Virus record (IMG/VR): IMGVR_UViG_3300005663_001291
Coordinates: 1 to 21,176 of that record
DNA length: 21,176 bases
Direction: 5' to 3' (one strand)
Source: a virus
In this document: positions 15,373 through 21,176 of the stretch, piece after piece
Layout: each line of letters begins with the position of its first letter
Position numbering within the stretch: position 1 is the first letter of the stretch
Position numbers and translations under genes: made by a program
Notes under the pieces: model-generated
The model's input: the letters and a program-made list of their open reading frames with translations, nothing else
Told to the model about the DNA's origin: nothing
The model's database searches: none

Positions 15373-16308
15373 ATGCCGCTGCATATTGATTACCGACCAA
15401 ATGATTTTGATCAAGTTATTGGTAATACATCTACAATCAAAAGTATGCTGACCATACTCGAAAGAGAGAACAAGGACTTCCCCCATGCGATAATGCTACA
15501 CGGACCACGAGGCACTGGTAAGACTACCTTAGCATATATTTGGGCCAAACACTTAGGTTGCCCGCCCGAAATAAAAAAGGGCGAGACAAATATAGATTTC
15601 CGAGAGATCGATACAGCACAGCAAACCGGGGTAGATACAGCGCGTGATATAAGAGGCGAGATAAGATACAGACCCATTAACTCAGATGTCCGGGTTTACC
15701 TACTTGACGAATGCCACAAAATGTCGCCGGCGTTTCAAAACGGAATGCTCAAGGCAACAGAAAAGCCGCCCTCTTTTGTTTATTTTATCTTGTGTACTAC
15801 CGAACCGAATAAAATCATCCCCACGCTGACAAGTCGCTGTATGAAGTTTGCGACTGAAAAAGCAAGCGATATCGATTTACAGAACTTGGCATTAGATATC
15901 TTTGAAAGTGAAGGGCTTATTAATATCAGCAGTGATATTCTCAATGCCCTTGTTAAAAGTGCGGACGGTGCACCCCGAGAACTACTCATCAATATGGATA
16001 AGATCCTGGACCTGGATCCAGATGAAATGATGGAAGCTATTATTCAGGTCGATCAACAACAGGTGATTGATCTCTGCCGGGCGCTGATCAAAAAACAACC
16101 ATGGTCAGCCATTGCCCAGATCCTACAGGGTATCAAGGACAACCCCGAACAAGTACGCCTGGCCGTGATGGGCTACATGAGCACAGTACTGTTAAACAAT
16201 GACCGGCTGGACAGCCACGCACTGCTGATTATGAACTGTTTTAAGGATCCCAATTTCAACAACGGCAAGCCCGGCCTGGTCACTGCTTGCGCCGAGGTGT
16301 ATATTTAA
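15373..16308 (+). CDS. Clamp loader ATPase subunit (DnaX/RFC-like)
   Basis: The 311-aa AAA+ protein has the clamp-loader signature: YRPNDFDQVIGN at the N-terminus, Walker A GPRGTGKTT (44-52), Walker B VYLLDECHK (D112-E113), sensor 1 CTTEPNK, and the SRC motif (154-156) that places the arginine finger of loader subunits. A helical collar-like C-terminus follows. It lacks the four-cysteine zinc module of bacterial DnaX, so it is closer in plan to RFC small subunits or T4 gp44. No second loader subunit (delta-like) is recognised in the window. It should open and load the clamp at 4942. AAAAGGAG at 15355-15362 precedes the ATG by 10 bases. The first half is more AT-rich than the second. Confidence 0.88.
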   Translation: MPLHIDYRPNDFDQVIGNTSTIKSMLTILERENKDFPHAIMLHGPRGTGKTTLAYIWAKHLGCPPEIKKGETNIDFREIDTAQQTGVDTARDIRGEIRYRPINSDVRVYLLDECHKMSPAFQNGMLKATEKPPSFVYFILCTTEPNKIIPTLTSRCMKFATEKASDIDLQNLALDIFESEGLINISSDILNALVKSADGAPRELLINMDKILDLDPDEMMEAIIQVDQQQVIDLCRALIKKQPWSAIAQILQGIKDNPEQVRLAVMGYMSTVLLNNDRLDSHALLIMNCFKDPNFNNGKPGLVTACAEVYI

Positions 16309-16314
16309 TTCATC

Positions 16315-16347
16315 TTGATTTTAACCCAACGACCTATAATATATATA
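16315..16347 (+). promoter_or_regulatory. Promoter for the recombination operon (repeated phage promoter motif, copy 2)
   Basis: The 53-base gap before 16362 holds TTGATTTTAACCC, then CCTATAATATATATA (TATAAT at 16335-16340, TATATA at 16342-16347). Aligned at CCTATAAT with the block at 2775-2806, the two agree at TGATTT, CCC, AC and the whole CCTATAATATATA. Depending on which element is used, TTTAAC at 16320 is 16 bases from TATATA. It is followed by AAGGGGG, the ribosome binding site of the UvsY-like gene. Confidence 0.6.
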
Positions 16348-16361
16348 AGGGGGTAGCAAAT

Positions 16362-16919
16362 ATGGACGATCAAATAGAATACGATTACCAGAAAGACCTG
16401 GCGATTGATCTTGACCGGCTTGAAGAAGAGTGCCTGGAGCATCCGCAGCTGTATATGAAGTATGTAATTGCGTTGGCAGAGATCAAAAAGCTCAAGGCAA
16501 AAGTCTGGGAGCGGCTCAAGATACGTCGGAGCCAATTGGCCAAGGAAGCCAAAGATCACGGCGCTACTAATGCGACTCTGGTTGAAGCATACTACCGGGA
16601 TCATGAAGACCACATCGCGTTGAAAGAAGAACTAATCGAGGCTGAATATCAGGTAGATATCATCCAGGGTATAGTCGATGATTTTGGATATCAGCGCAAG
16701 GCCATGCTGGAACATGAAGTGTCGTTGTGGATTGGCCAATGGTTTGCCGGCCCGAAGGAACCACGTATATTGCAAGGTGGCAAACGGCTAATCGCTATGC
16801 AGACCGCTTCCATCGAAGGTACAGCCAAAGGGATACGTGCAGCGCTGAATAAGGATCGGGCCAAGACAGAAACAACACCACCAACTGGCAGAAAGACCAG
16901 AAGTCGCAGTCGCGGTTGA
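16362..16919 (+). CDS. UvsY-like recombination mediator
   Basis: The ATG at 16362 has AAGGGGG 8 bases upstream; the longer frame from 16287 would cross the promoter. The 185-aa helical protein starts YDYQKDLAIDLDRLEEECLEHPQLYMKYVIALAEIKK, which has the D..ID...L..E....P.LY.KY plan of T4 UvsY. It continues with charged coiled-coil segments (ERLKIRRSQLAKEAK, then LKEELIEAEYQVDIIQGIV). In T4 UvsY loads UvsX recombinase onto gp32-covered single strands. The downstream SSB and RecA-like genes fit that trio in the same operon. The C-terminus ends in a basic peptide (GRKTRSRSRG) also found in other proteins here. The assignment is by pattern, not by search. Confidence 0.65.
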   Translation: MDDQIEYDYQKDLAIDLDRLEEECLEHPQLYMKYVIALAEIKKLKAKVWERLKIRRSQLAKEAKDHGATNATLVEAYYRDHEDHIALKEELIEAEYQVDIIQGIVDDFGYQRKAMLEHEVSLWIGQWFAGPKEPRILQGGKRLIAMQTASIEGTAKGIRAALNKDRAKTETTPPTGRKTRSRSRG

Positions 16920-16922
16920 GAT

Positions 16923-17081
16923 ATGAAATGGGCAATCATCATAATCGTACTTGTGATCGCACTGGTATTTGTTGCACGTGTGATCACCAGAATCACTGTC
17001 AGAACTTACTATGAAGAAAGGAAACGGTATTATGGACAGAGAAGAACAAAGACGGAGGATGAGGGAGAGGACGGCGCGTAG
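16923..17081 (+). CDS. Small single-pass membrane protein
   Basis: The ATG at 16923 follows the UvsY-like stop by 3 bases and encodes 52 residues. Residues 4-20 (AIIIIVLVIALVFVARV) form one strong membrane helix, followed by a basic (RITVRTYYEERKRYYGQRR) then acidic tail. Its last 50 bases overlap the start of the SSB gene in another frame, so the two are probably translationally coupled. Such short membrane proteins in phages can be lysis- or superinfection-related, but nothing here tells which. The ribosome binding site is weak. Confidence 0.5.
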   Translation: MKWAIIIIVLVIALVFVARVITRITVRTYYEERKRYYGQRRTKTEDEGEDGA

Positions 17082-18270
17082 CGCAGCCAATACGAAGGCA
17101 ACCGGCCTGGGCAGAAAAACCGTCCTGGATCTAACCGTTGTTGGTGACCGGACAATCGATCAATACAGGATGAAGGGAGGGGTCGGTATCAAGAACGCCC
17201 TGGACATCCTACCATATGAGATCACCCAAGATTGGTACAAGGACATGCGGGAACCCAGCGGTGCTCCGACTGGGCTGGCCGTGGGTGATAGTGATTACAA
17301 ACTTGAGTACGGCGTACACAAACGCCAGGGTGAAAACCAAGACACCGTGCTTTGCCTACGGCTTACCTTCGGGCGTCAGTGTCCCATGTGTGAACCGATG
17401 CAGACCCTATGGGGTATTGACAAGGCCAAGCGCACCATTGATCAGCAGAAGATGCTGGACTTCCTCAAGCCCAGTTGGCGGTGTTCATACAACGTGTTCG
17501 ACTACGATGAGCCGGCCAAAAACATCCAGCTATGGGATGACCAGAGTTATAAACTTTTCGAGGAGCTGCTCAAGCTGCGCATCCAGACAGACCCGGAAGG
17601 TCTACAGGCGTTTTCGGATCTGGAGACTGGGCTGATTGTAGAGTTCGAAGGGGTTTCAAAGACATTGGGCACCAATACCAAACCCTTCTATGAGGCTGCG
17701 CAGTTCGCCTTCCTGCAACGGTCGGAGCCGTGGCCGTATGAAACCTTGCAGGAAACATTCCCACTCGATCAGATGTTGCCGATCCCGACCTATAATGAAG
17801 TGGCCGCGATCTTTAACTCTCTGGAAGCCCCGCCTGATATGGACGGTTACGATGATCAGCAACCTACGGCCGGCACAAGATCAAGGGGTGATGCTGGCGG
17901 CGGTCGTAGCCGGGATGATGCTCAGCCAGGCGCTACCCAATGTTCGGGCGGGCATACGCTCGGCAAGGATTACAACCAATTTGAAAACTGCAATGCTTGT
18001 GACGAACAGGAATATCAGCAATGCGCAGATCTGAATAGACCTGACGGTGACACTGCGGATAGTCCGGGCGACGGTAGCCAACCATGGACACCGGGTCAAT
18101 CAGATGCCCCCGCTGACAATCAGCCGGCAACGAACACACGTAGTCGGACCCGTGAGGCTGATGCCGGTGGTGACCAGCCTGCTACTGGACAAAGAACCAG
18201 AGGGCGCCAGGACACACAGCCCCCTGCCGACCCCGGCACCCGGCAAAGAGTACAGCGCACGCGAGGCTAA
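17032..18270 (+). CDS. Single-stranded DNA-binding protein, T4 gp32-like
   Basis: The start at 17032 is supported by AAAGGA at 17017-17022, 9 bases upstream; an upstream ATG at 17011 has no site. The 412-aa protein begins with a basic peptide (MDREEQRRRMRERTAR), like the cooperative-binding N-terminus of gp32. Then comes a core with an H..CPMC zinc-knuckle pattern (LTFGRQCPMCEPM) as in gp32, WRCSYNVFDY, IQLWDDQSYKLF and LIVEFEGVSK. A long disordered tail follows, with a second Cys cluster (CSGGHTLGKD ... CNACDEQEYQQC) seen in other phage SSBs. It ends in several repeats of an R-S-R-G or R-T-R-G peptide and closes with VQRTRG. It coats single strands during replication and recombination, between UvsY-like and RecA-like partners. 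Confidence 0.82.
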   Translation: MDREEQRRRMRERTARSAANTKATGLGRKTVLDLTVVGDRTIDQYRMKGGVGIKNALDILPYEITQDWYKDMREPSGAPTGLAVGDSDYKLEYGVHKRQGENQDTVLCLRLTFGRQCPMCEPMQTLWGIDKAKRTIDQQKMLDFLKPSWRCSYNVFDYDEPAKNIQLWDDQSYKLFEELLKLRIQTDPEGLQAFSDLETGLIVEFEGVSKTLGTNTKPFYEAAQFAFLQRSEPWPYETLQETFPLDQMLPIPTYNEVAAIFNSLEAPPDMDGYDDQQPTAGTRSRGDAGGGRSRDDAQPGATQCSGGHTLGKDYNQFENCNACDEQEYQQCADLNRPDGDTADSPGDGSQPWTPGQSDAPADNQPATNTRSRTREADAGGDQPATGQRTRGRQDTQPPADPGTRQRVQRTRG

Positions 18271-18274
18271 CACC

Positions 18275-18529
18275 ATGGATTCAACCTACATATCCACACG
18301 TGATGCCCACGCCCTGACGGTGGCGGCCGGTATTGATCCGATCACATTCGTCACCATCAGGACGTGGGTACACAAATATAACCTGGGCAAAAAGATAGGT
18401 GGCCGGCTCCGCATTGACAAAACCAAATACATGGAATTTCTACACGGTGATAATGAATGGAAAGAACGCGCGAAGAACAACCAAGGCAGCGGGGTCGATC
18501 CCGAGCAGTACCCGCTTCGGAACTGGTAA
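18275..18529 (+). CDS. Small helix-turn-helix DNA-binding protein (excisionase/MerR-like)
   Basis: An 84-aa protein with GAGG (18263-18266) 8 bases before the ATG. It reads YISTRDAHALTVAAGIDPITFVTIRTWVHKYNLG, then KKIGGRLRIDKTKYMEFLHG. That is the winged HTH plan of excisionase/MerR-type domains: helix, turn, recognition helix with TIRTWV, then the GGRLRI wing and a final helix. In this position, between SSB and RecA-like genes and overlapping the latter by 73 bases, it may regulate this operon or assist recombination; that is inference. No integrase is near, so an excisionase role is not supported. Confidence 0.7.
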   Translation: MDSTYISTRDAHALTVAAGIDPITFVTIRTWVHKYNLGKKIGGRLRIDKTKYMEFLHGDNEWKERAKNNQGSGVDPEQYPLRNW

Positions 18530-19641
18530 CCCAAGCAGAAGAGCATAGCGCCCAGCCGGTTGTGCCCCAGGCCAAGATCGACACTTCCGTGCTGATCCCC
18601 AGCGGGTTGACGTTACTGAATTGTGCCTGTAGCGATAACCCGCTGGGGGCATTTGCACTCGGCCGGATTGCTACCATACCGGGAGCATCACAGGGGGGCA
18701 AGACCCTACTGATGCTGAATATGCTTGCCCAGGTTGCTACAGATCCCCGGTTCGATGAACACGAACTGATCTATGACGACTCCGAAGAGACAATGGAATC
18801 ATTCGATATACCACATCTATTCGGGCTAAAACTGGTCAAGCGTATCCGGGCTCCATTCTACGATGGTGATGATCCGATTCACAGCAACACCATCCAAGAT
18901 CTCAAAGCGTATCTATTAGAGAAAACCAAGCCTGGTCAACCGCCGTTTATATACGTAGCCGATTCGCTGGATGCCCTCACTACCGATGAAGAGCTAACGC
19001 GAGAATACCAGAATGCACTAATCAAGGCCGCCAATCCCGAAGCGGTGGAAGAGTTGAAAAACAGCTACAAGGCAGAAAAAGCCAAGGGCATTGGTGAAAC
19101 CCTGCGGATGATCAATGGTAGTCTAAAGAAAACTCAGTCTGCCCTATTCATCGTCCAGCAAGTCCGGGCCAAATTCAATGCAATGAAGAACGCCCGGCAA
19201 TGGACAACCAGCGGGGGCAAAGCCCCATTCTTCTATAGCACTCATCAGGCGTATCTGACCAAGGTCAAGACGCACAATCCAGAAATCGGCAAGATGAAAT
19301 TGAAGACTGGCATGCGCGCCCGGATTGAACTGATCAAGAACAAACTCACTGGTAAGGAGCGGTCAATTGAAGTCGACGCCTTTGTAGATTACGGCATGGA
19401 CGATATCGGTTCATGTGTAGACTTCCTGGTCAAAGCCGGGCGGTGGAAAAAGGACAAGGCTAAGATCGTCCCGGAAGATCTATTTGGCTCAGCACAACAA
19501 GGAGAGAAGTTCATGCGCCGGGAGCTGGTCAAGCTGATCCAGACTGAACAGGCCGGGCTGGAAATGCAAACCCTTGTGGGTGATACTTGGCTACAGGTAG
19601 AAGAGAAATTCAAGACGGATCGACCTCGGAGGTTTGAATGA
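18457..19641 (+). CDS. RecA/UvsX-like DNA recombinase
   Basis: The 394-aa protein has a RecA-fold ATPase core. It reads VLIPSGLTLLNCACSDNPLGAF, Walker A GASQGGKT (76-83), Walker B FIYVADSLDAL, then SALFIVQQVR, and GGKAPFFYSTHQAYLTK, which matches the GG..lkFy segment of RecA/UvsX. It ends with YGMDDIGSCVDFLVKAGRW, like the RecA region after the core. It should form filaments on single-stranded DNA and drive strand exchange. The N-terminal ~40 residues are disordered, starting MERTREEQPRQRGRSRAV, a basic peptide shared with neighbours. The start lies inside the HTH gene with a weak GGTG site, so it is probably coupled. Its stop overlaps the next start (ATGA). Confidence 0.85.
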   Translation: MERTREEQPRQRGRSRAVPASELVTQAEEHSAQPVVPQAKIDTSVLIPSGLTLLNCACSDNPLGAFALGRIATIPGASQGGKTLLMLNMLAQVATDPRFDEHELIYDDSEETMESFDIPHLFGLKLVKRIRAPFYDGDDPIHSNTIQDLKAYLLEKTKPGQPPFIYVADSLDALTTDEELTREYQNALIKAANPEAVEELKNSYKAEKAKGIGETLRMINGSLKKTQSALFIVQQVRAKFNAMKNARQWTTSGGKAPFFYSTHQAYLTKVKTHNPEIGKMKLKTGMRARIELIKNKLTGKERSIEVDAFVDYGMDDIGSCVDFLVKAGRWKKDKAKIVPEDLFGSAQQGEKFMRRELVKLIQTEQAGLEMQTLVGDTWLQVEEKFKTDRPRRFE

Positions 19642-19826
19642 AAACCATCACCGTCAGTTATGGCAAGACCGTCAGCACAGGTCATTTTGAATCGGCCAAA
19701 TTCAACGCAAGCATATCGGTCGAAGTCGATGACGACGCCAACAATCAGGAAACCCTGGATGATCTCATGCAGCAGGTCAATGATTTTGTCGAGACAGAAG
19801 TTGAAGGTATCAGGAGTAATCTGTAA
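19638..19826 (+). CDS. Small conserved phage protein
   Basis: A 62-aa protein starting MKTITVSYGKTVSTGHFESAKF, then NASISVEVDDDANNQETLDD and a helix. The start ITV.yg.tv..G.fes..f..s is familiar from short phage proteins next to recombination genes, but no function is known to me. It is a two-strand plus helix unit with an acidic C-terminal half. It is translationally coupled on both sides: ATGA with the RecA-like gene and a one-base overlap (TAATG) with the RuvC-like gene. GGAGG at 19628-19632 (inside the RecA-like gene) supports translation. Confidence 0.65.
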   Translation: MKTITVSYGKTVSTGHFESAKFNASISVEVDDDANNQETLDDLMQQVNDFVETEVEGIRSNL

Positions 19827-20539
19827 TGAAACGCACACGCAGCAGTCTTCCAAGTGACCCCGGATATGTCCAAGGATCAGGAGTAACGCCACGCAGAGGT
19901 CTGTCCACTCAAGCTCAACACTTCTTGCTCCAAAGTCCTTCCCCAAACATCCTTTCCATTGACGCCGGCTTCACCAAGTTCGGCTGGGCGGTATTCAGCA
20001 ACCACGAACCGATTGCTTGCGGCGTGATCCAAAATAAAGCCGTGGACAAAAAGACTGTCGCTGTCTCGAATGAATACCAGACGATGGCTTCCTTTCTGGC
20101 CAGGGCCTTGCGCGGGATCTATACCGAACACAATTGCCAGGCACTCGTTGGCGAGCTACCTCACGGCGGCGGGCTATCCGCCAGGGCAGTATCACATATG
20201 AATATGTCCACCGCCATAGTCGGGGCCGTGACTGGCCTGCTGGATATCCCCTGCGAGTTCTGTTCCCCTACTGATGTAAAGATCGCAACCTGCGGTACGA
20301 CCACTGCCAGTAAACTTGAAATGATGAAACGGATCATTGAGATGTATAATGGATACTGGGATACAAAACGCGTCCGCTGCAAGGCATCTGTTAAATATCC
20401 GGAAGGATACCGCGAAGATTACATCTGGAATTTTCGTGGTGGTAGATATGGCTCAGGATTGTTTGAGCATGTTGCGGATTCGTGCGGGGCGTATTTGGCA
20501 TTAGCGGATTCAAATTTGATTAAACTTCTTGGGAGTTAA
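19826..20539 (+). CDS. RuvC-like Holliday junction resolvase
   Basis: The 237-aa protein has an RNase H-fold with RuvC motifs: ILSIDAGFTKFGWAVF (D46), ALVGELPHGGG (E110), a Lys-containing SPTDVKIATCGTTTASK, and a C-terminal FEHVADSCGAYLAL with H215 and D218 spaced as HxxD. These are the acidic metal-binding residues of RuvC. The ~40-residue N-terminal extension is disordered and begins with MKRTRSS, a basic peptide seen in other proteins here. Its partner genes (SSB, RecA-like) make resolution of recombination intermediates or branched replication DNA before packaging the likely role. Confidence 0.82.
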   Translation: MKRTRSSLPSDPGYVQGSGVTPRRGLSTQAQHFLLQSPSPNILSIDAGFTKFGWAVFSNHEPIACGVIQNKAVDKKTVAVSNEYQTMASFLARALRGIYTEHNCQALVGELPHGGGLSARAVSHMNMSTAIVGAVTGLLDIPCEFCSPTDVKIATCGTTTASKLEMMKRIIEMYNGYWDTKRVRCKASVKYPEGYREDYIWNFRGGRYGSGLFEHVADSCGAYLALADSNLIKLLGS

Positions 20540-20543
20540 GCGA

Positions 20544-20639
20544 ATGGAAAAGAGCCATATCGTTTGGAATGTTCATCACCCTGATGATCCGATTCTTCCC
20601 GGTGAAGTGATCCACCATAAGGATGAAAACCATGACTGA
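20544..20639 (+). pseudogene. Probable remnant of an HNH endonuclease
   Basis: An ATG shortly after the RuvC-like stop, with GGGAG at 20531-20535, encodes 31 residues. They include HIVWNVHHPDDPILPGEV and end IHHKDENHD. The HH-x-D-x-N pattern after a PGEV turn is like the first half of an HNH endonuclease (typically ..G.vvHHidgN..NN). The frame stops right after it, with the second half (N and final H) missing. It overlaps the next gene by 8 bases. Either it is a truncated free-standing homing endonuclease or a tiny ORF with chance similarity. Confidence 0.4.
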
Positions 20640-21072
20640 TATCATAATGAAAGAGTTCGTCTGTGTCAGCTGCTCCCATAGCGAACTGGAGCCGGGCGAA
20701 AAGATAATCCGCGTTGCACATATCCGCATCCGGGCTGATGACGATCCGACGAATTACGGATGGATCAAAGAAGCTGATACATTCTGGATGTGCCCGGATT
20801 GTTCCCGGCCTAAAGCAATATTGCGTTGCTACTATTGCAAAGCGACTACGCAAGACTTAGCTAAACGCAGAGATACAATCCCGCAACTATATACCATAGC
20901 CTGGGCCGCAACAGATACAGAGACAACATATTGCTTCCGGTGTGCTGATTCAGCAATTTACGGGATCAAAAATGAACATATAAAAGATCCAGAAAAACAG
21001 AAAGAGCTGATCAAATCTTTTTCAACAACCGCAATGTTAGATCTATCACAAAGGCTCTTACAAAAGGATTGA
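20632..21072 (+). CDS. Zinc-ribbon-like protein of unknown function
   Basis: The start at 20632 is preferred because TAAGGA (20618-20623) is 8 bases upstream; the in-frame ATG at 20623 overlaps that site itself. The 146-aa protein contains four CxxC pairs: FVCVSCSHS, WMCPDCSRP, RCYYCKATT and CFRCADSA, enough to bind two zinc ions. The C-terminus is a plain charged helix (DPEKQKELIKSF). Family not recognised. Zinc ribbons with this spacing often contact DNA, RNA or proteins, so it may be an adaptor of the recombination operon. Confidence 0.65.
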   Translation: MTDIIMKEFVCVSCSHSELEPGEKIIRVAHIRIRADDDPTNYGWIKEADTFWMCPDCSRPKAILRCYYCKATTQDLAKRRDTIPQLYTIAWAATDTETTYCFRCADSAIYGIKNEHIKDPEKQKELIKSFSTTAMLDLSQRLLQKD

Positions 21073-21073
21073 T

Positions 21074-21176
21074 ATGAACTTCGCAATCATCGGAGCTGCC
21101 GGATTTGTTGCACCGCGCCATATGGAAGCCATCAAGGCAATCGGCGGGAAGATCGTCGCTGTCTGTGATCCTTCTG
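21074..21176 (+). CDS. Gfo/Idh/MocA family oxidoreductase, WlbA/WbpB-like (partial at window end)
   Basis: Only the first 34 residues are present: MNFAIIGAAGFVAPRHMEAI, then KIVAVCDPS. This is an NAD-binding Rossmann start with GAAGFVAPRH, which resembles UDP-N-acetylglucosaminuronate dehydrogenases (WlbA/WbpB) that begin FALIGAAGYIAPRHM. AAAGGA at 21063-21068 lies 5 bases before the ATG. These enzymes take part in making diacetamido-uronic acid sugars for surface polysaccharides. A sugar-nucleotide gene next to a phage recombination operon could serve surface modification or supply a donor for the TAGT glycosyltransferase; both are inference. Confidence 0.7.
   Translation, partial: MNFAIIGAAGFVAPRHMEAIKAIGGKIVAVCDPS

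Noticed and set aside
17785-17796. CCCGACCTATAAT as a third copy of the promoter motif
   Set aside because: It lies in the SSB coding region, is two bases shorter between CCC and TATAAT, lacks the following ATATA and has no suitable -35 element.
17216-18034. Frames of 139 and 114 aa inside the gp32-like gene
   Set aside because: Shadow frames of a GC-rich gene; the sense frame has the zinc-knuckle and SSB features.
18047-18274. Longer N-terminus for the HTH gene
   Set aside because: It would overlap the SSB tail by over 220 bases; the start at 18275 has GAGG at proper spacing and begins right at the HTH domain.
1-21176. Integrated prophage or bacterial chromosome origin
   Set aside because: No integrase, attachment site, tRNA or bacterial housekeeping gene is visible; gene content and packing are those of a phage. 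The last gene could belong to either, and this remains the only doubtful edge.

Overview
The window looks like the replication, recombination and DNA-modification region of a large lytic tailed dsDNA phage, or a metagenome-assembled one. All supported genes lie on the + strand. They are tightly packed, often with ATGA or TAATG stop-start overlaps, and most are preceded by AAGGAG-type ribosome binding sites. Several families are phage-typical: a TET-associated glycosyltransferase, UvsY-like, gp32-like and UvsX/RecA-like proteins, and a helicase/DNA methylase pair. The host cannot be read from the sequence. No tRNA, rRNA, CRISPR array, IS element or integrase is visible, and no gene-free stretch exceeds about 150 bases.

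Layout. (1) 2-523 is the 3' end of a DnaB-like replicative helicase. (2) 528-2752 holds a small broken ORF, queD and queE, two consecutive steps of 7-deazaguanine (preQ0) synthesis. queE is interrupted by a 316-aa intein carrying an HNH endonuclease, inserted exactly at the third cysteine of the radical-SAM cluster motif. (3) 2779-3764 is a promoter, an unrecognised Lys/Ala-rich protein and a hairpin terminator. (4) 3807-4924 is an AT-rich two-gene cassette: a small protein plus a TAGT-type glycosyltransferase. (5) 4942-6018 is the beta sliding clamp. (6) 6028-9652 is a second AT-richer cassette: SNF2-like helicase, radical SAM protein, N4/N6 DNA methyltransferase. (7) 9666-16308 holds an HD-family hydrolase with an altered HD dyad, a DnaE polymerase with a C-terminal uracil-DNA glycosylase-like domain, a SAM methyltransferase, three small unknown proteins and a clamp loader ATPase. 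(8) From 16315, a second copy of the promoter motif drives a recombination operon: UvsY-like mediator, small membrane protein, gp32-like SSB, excisionase-like HTH protein, RecA/UvsX-like recombinase, a small protein, a RuvC-like resolvase, an HNH remnant and a zinc-ribbon protein. (9) The window ends inside a Gfo/Idh/MocA sugar-nucleotide dehydrogenase.

Together the genes encode most of a bacterial-style replisome (helicase, clamp, clamp loader, DnaE polymerase, SSB; no primase seen here), a T4-like recombination set, and an unusually rich set of possible DNA-modification enzymes: preQ0 pathway, TAGT glycosyltransferase, DNA methylase, radical SAM protein. The most distinctive observations are the intein in the queE cluster motif, the DnaE-UDG fusion, the helicase/radical SAM/methylase cassette, and a short basic (K/R)-T-R-(G/S) peptide recurring at the termini of at least six proteins, mostly replication and recombination proteins. 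Family assignments rest on motif recognition by eye; no database search was possible.
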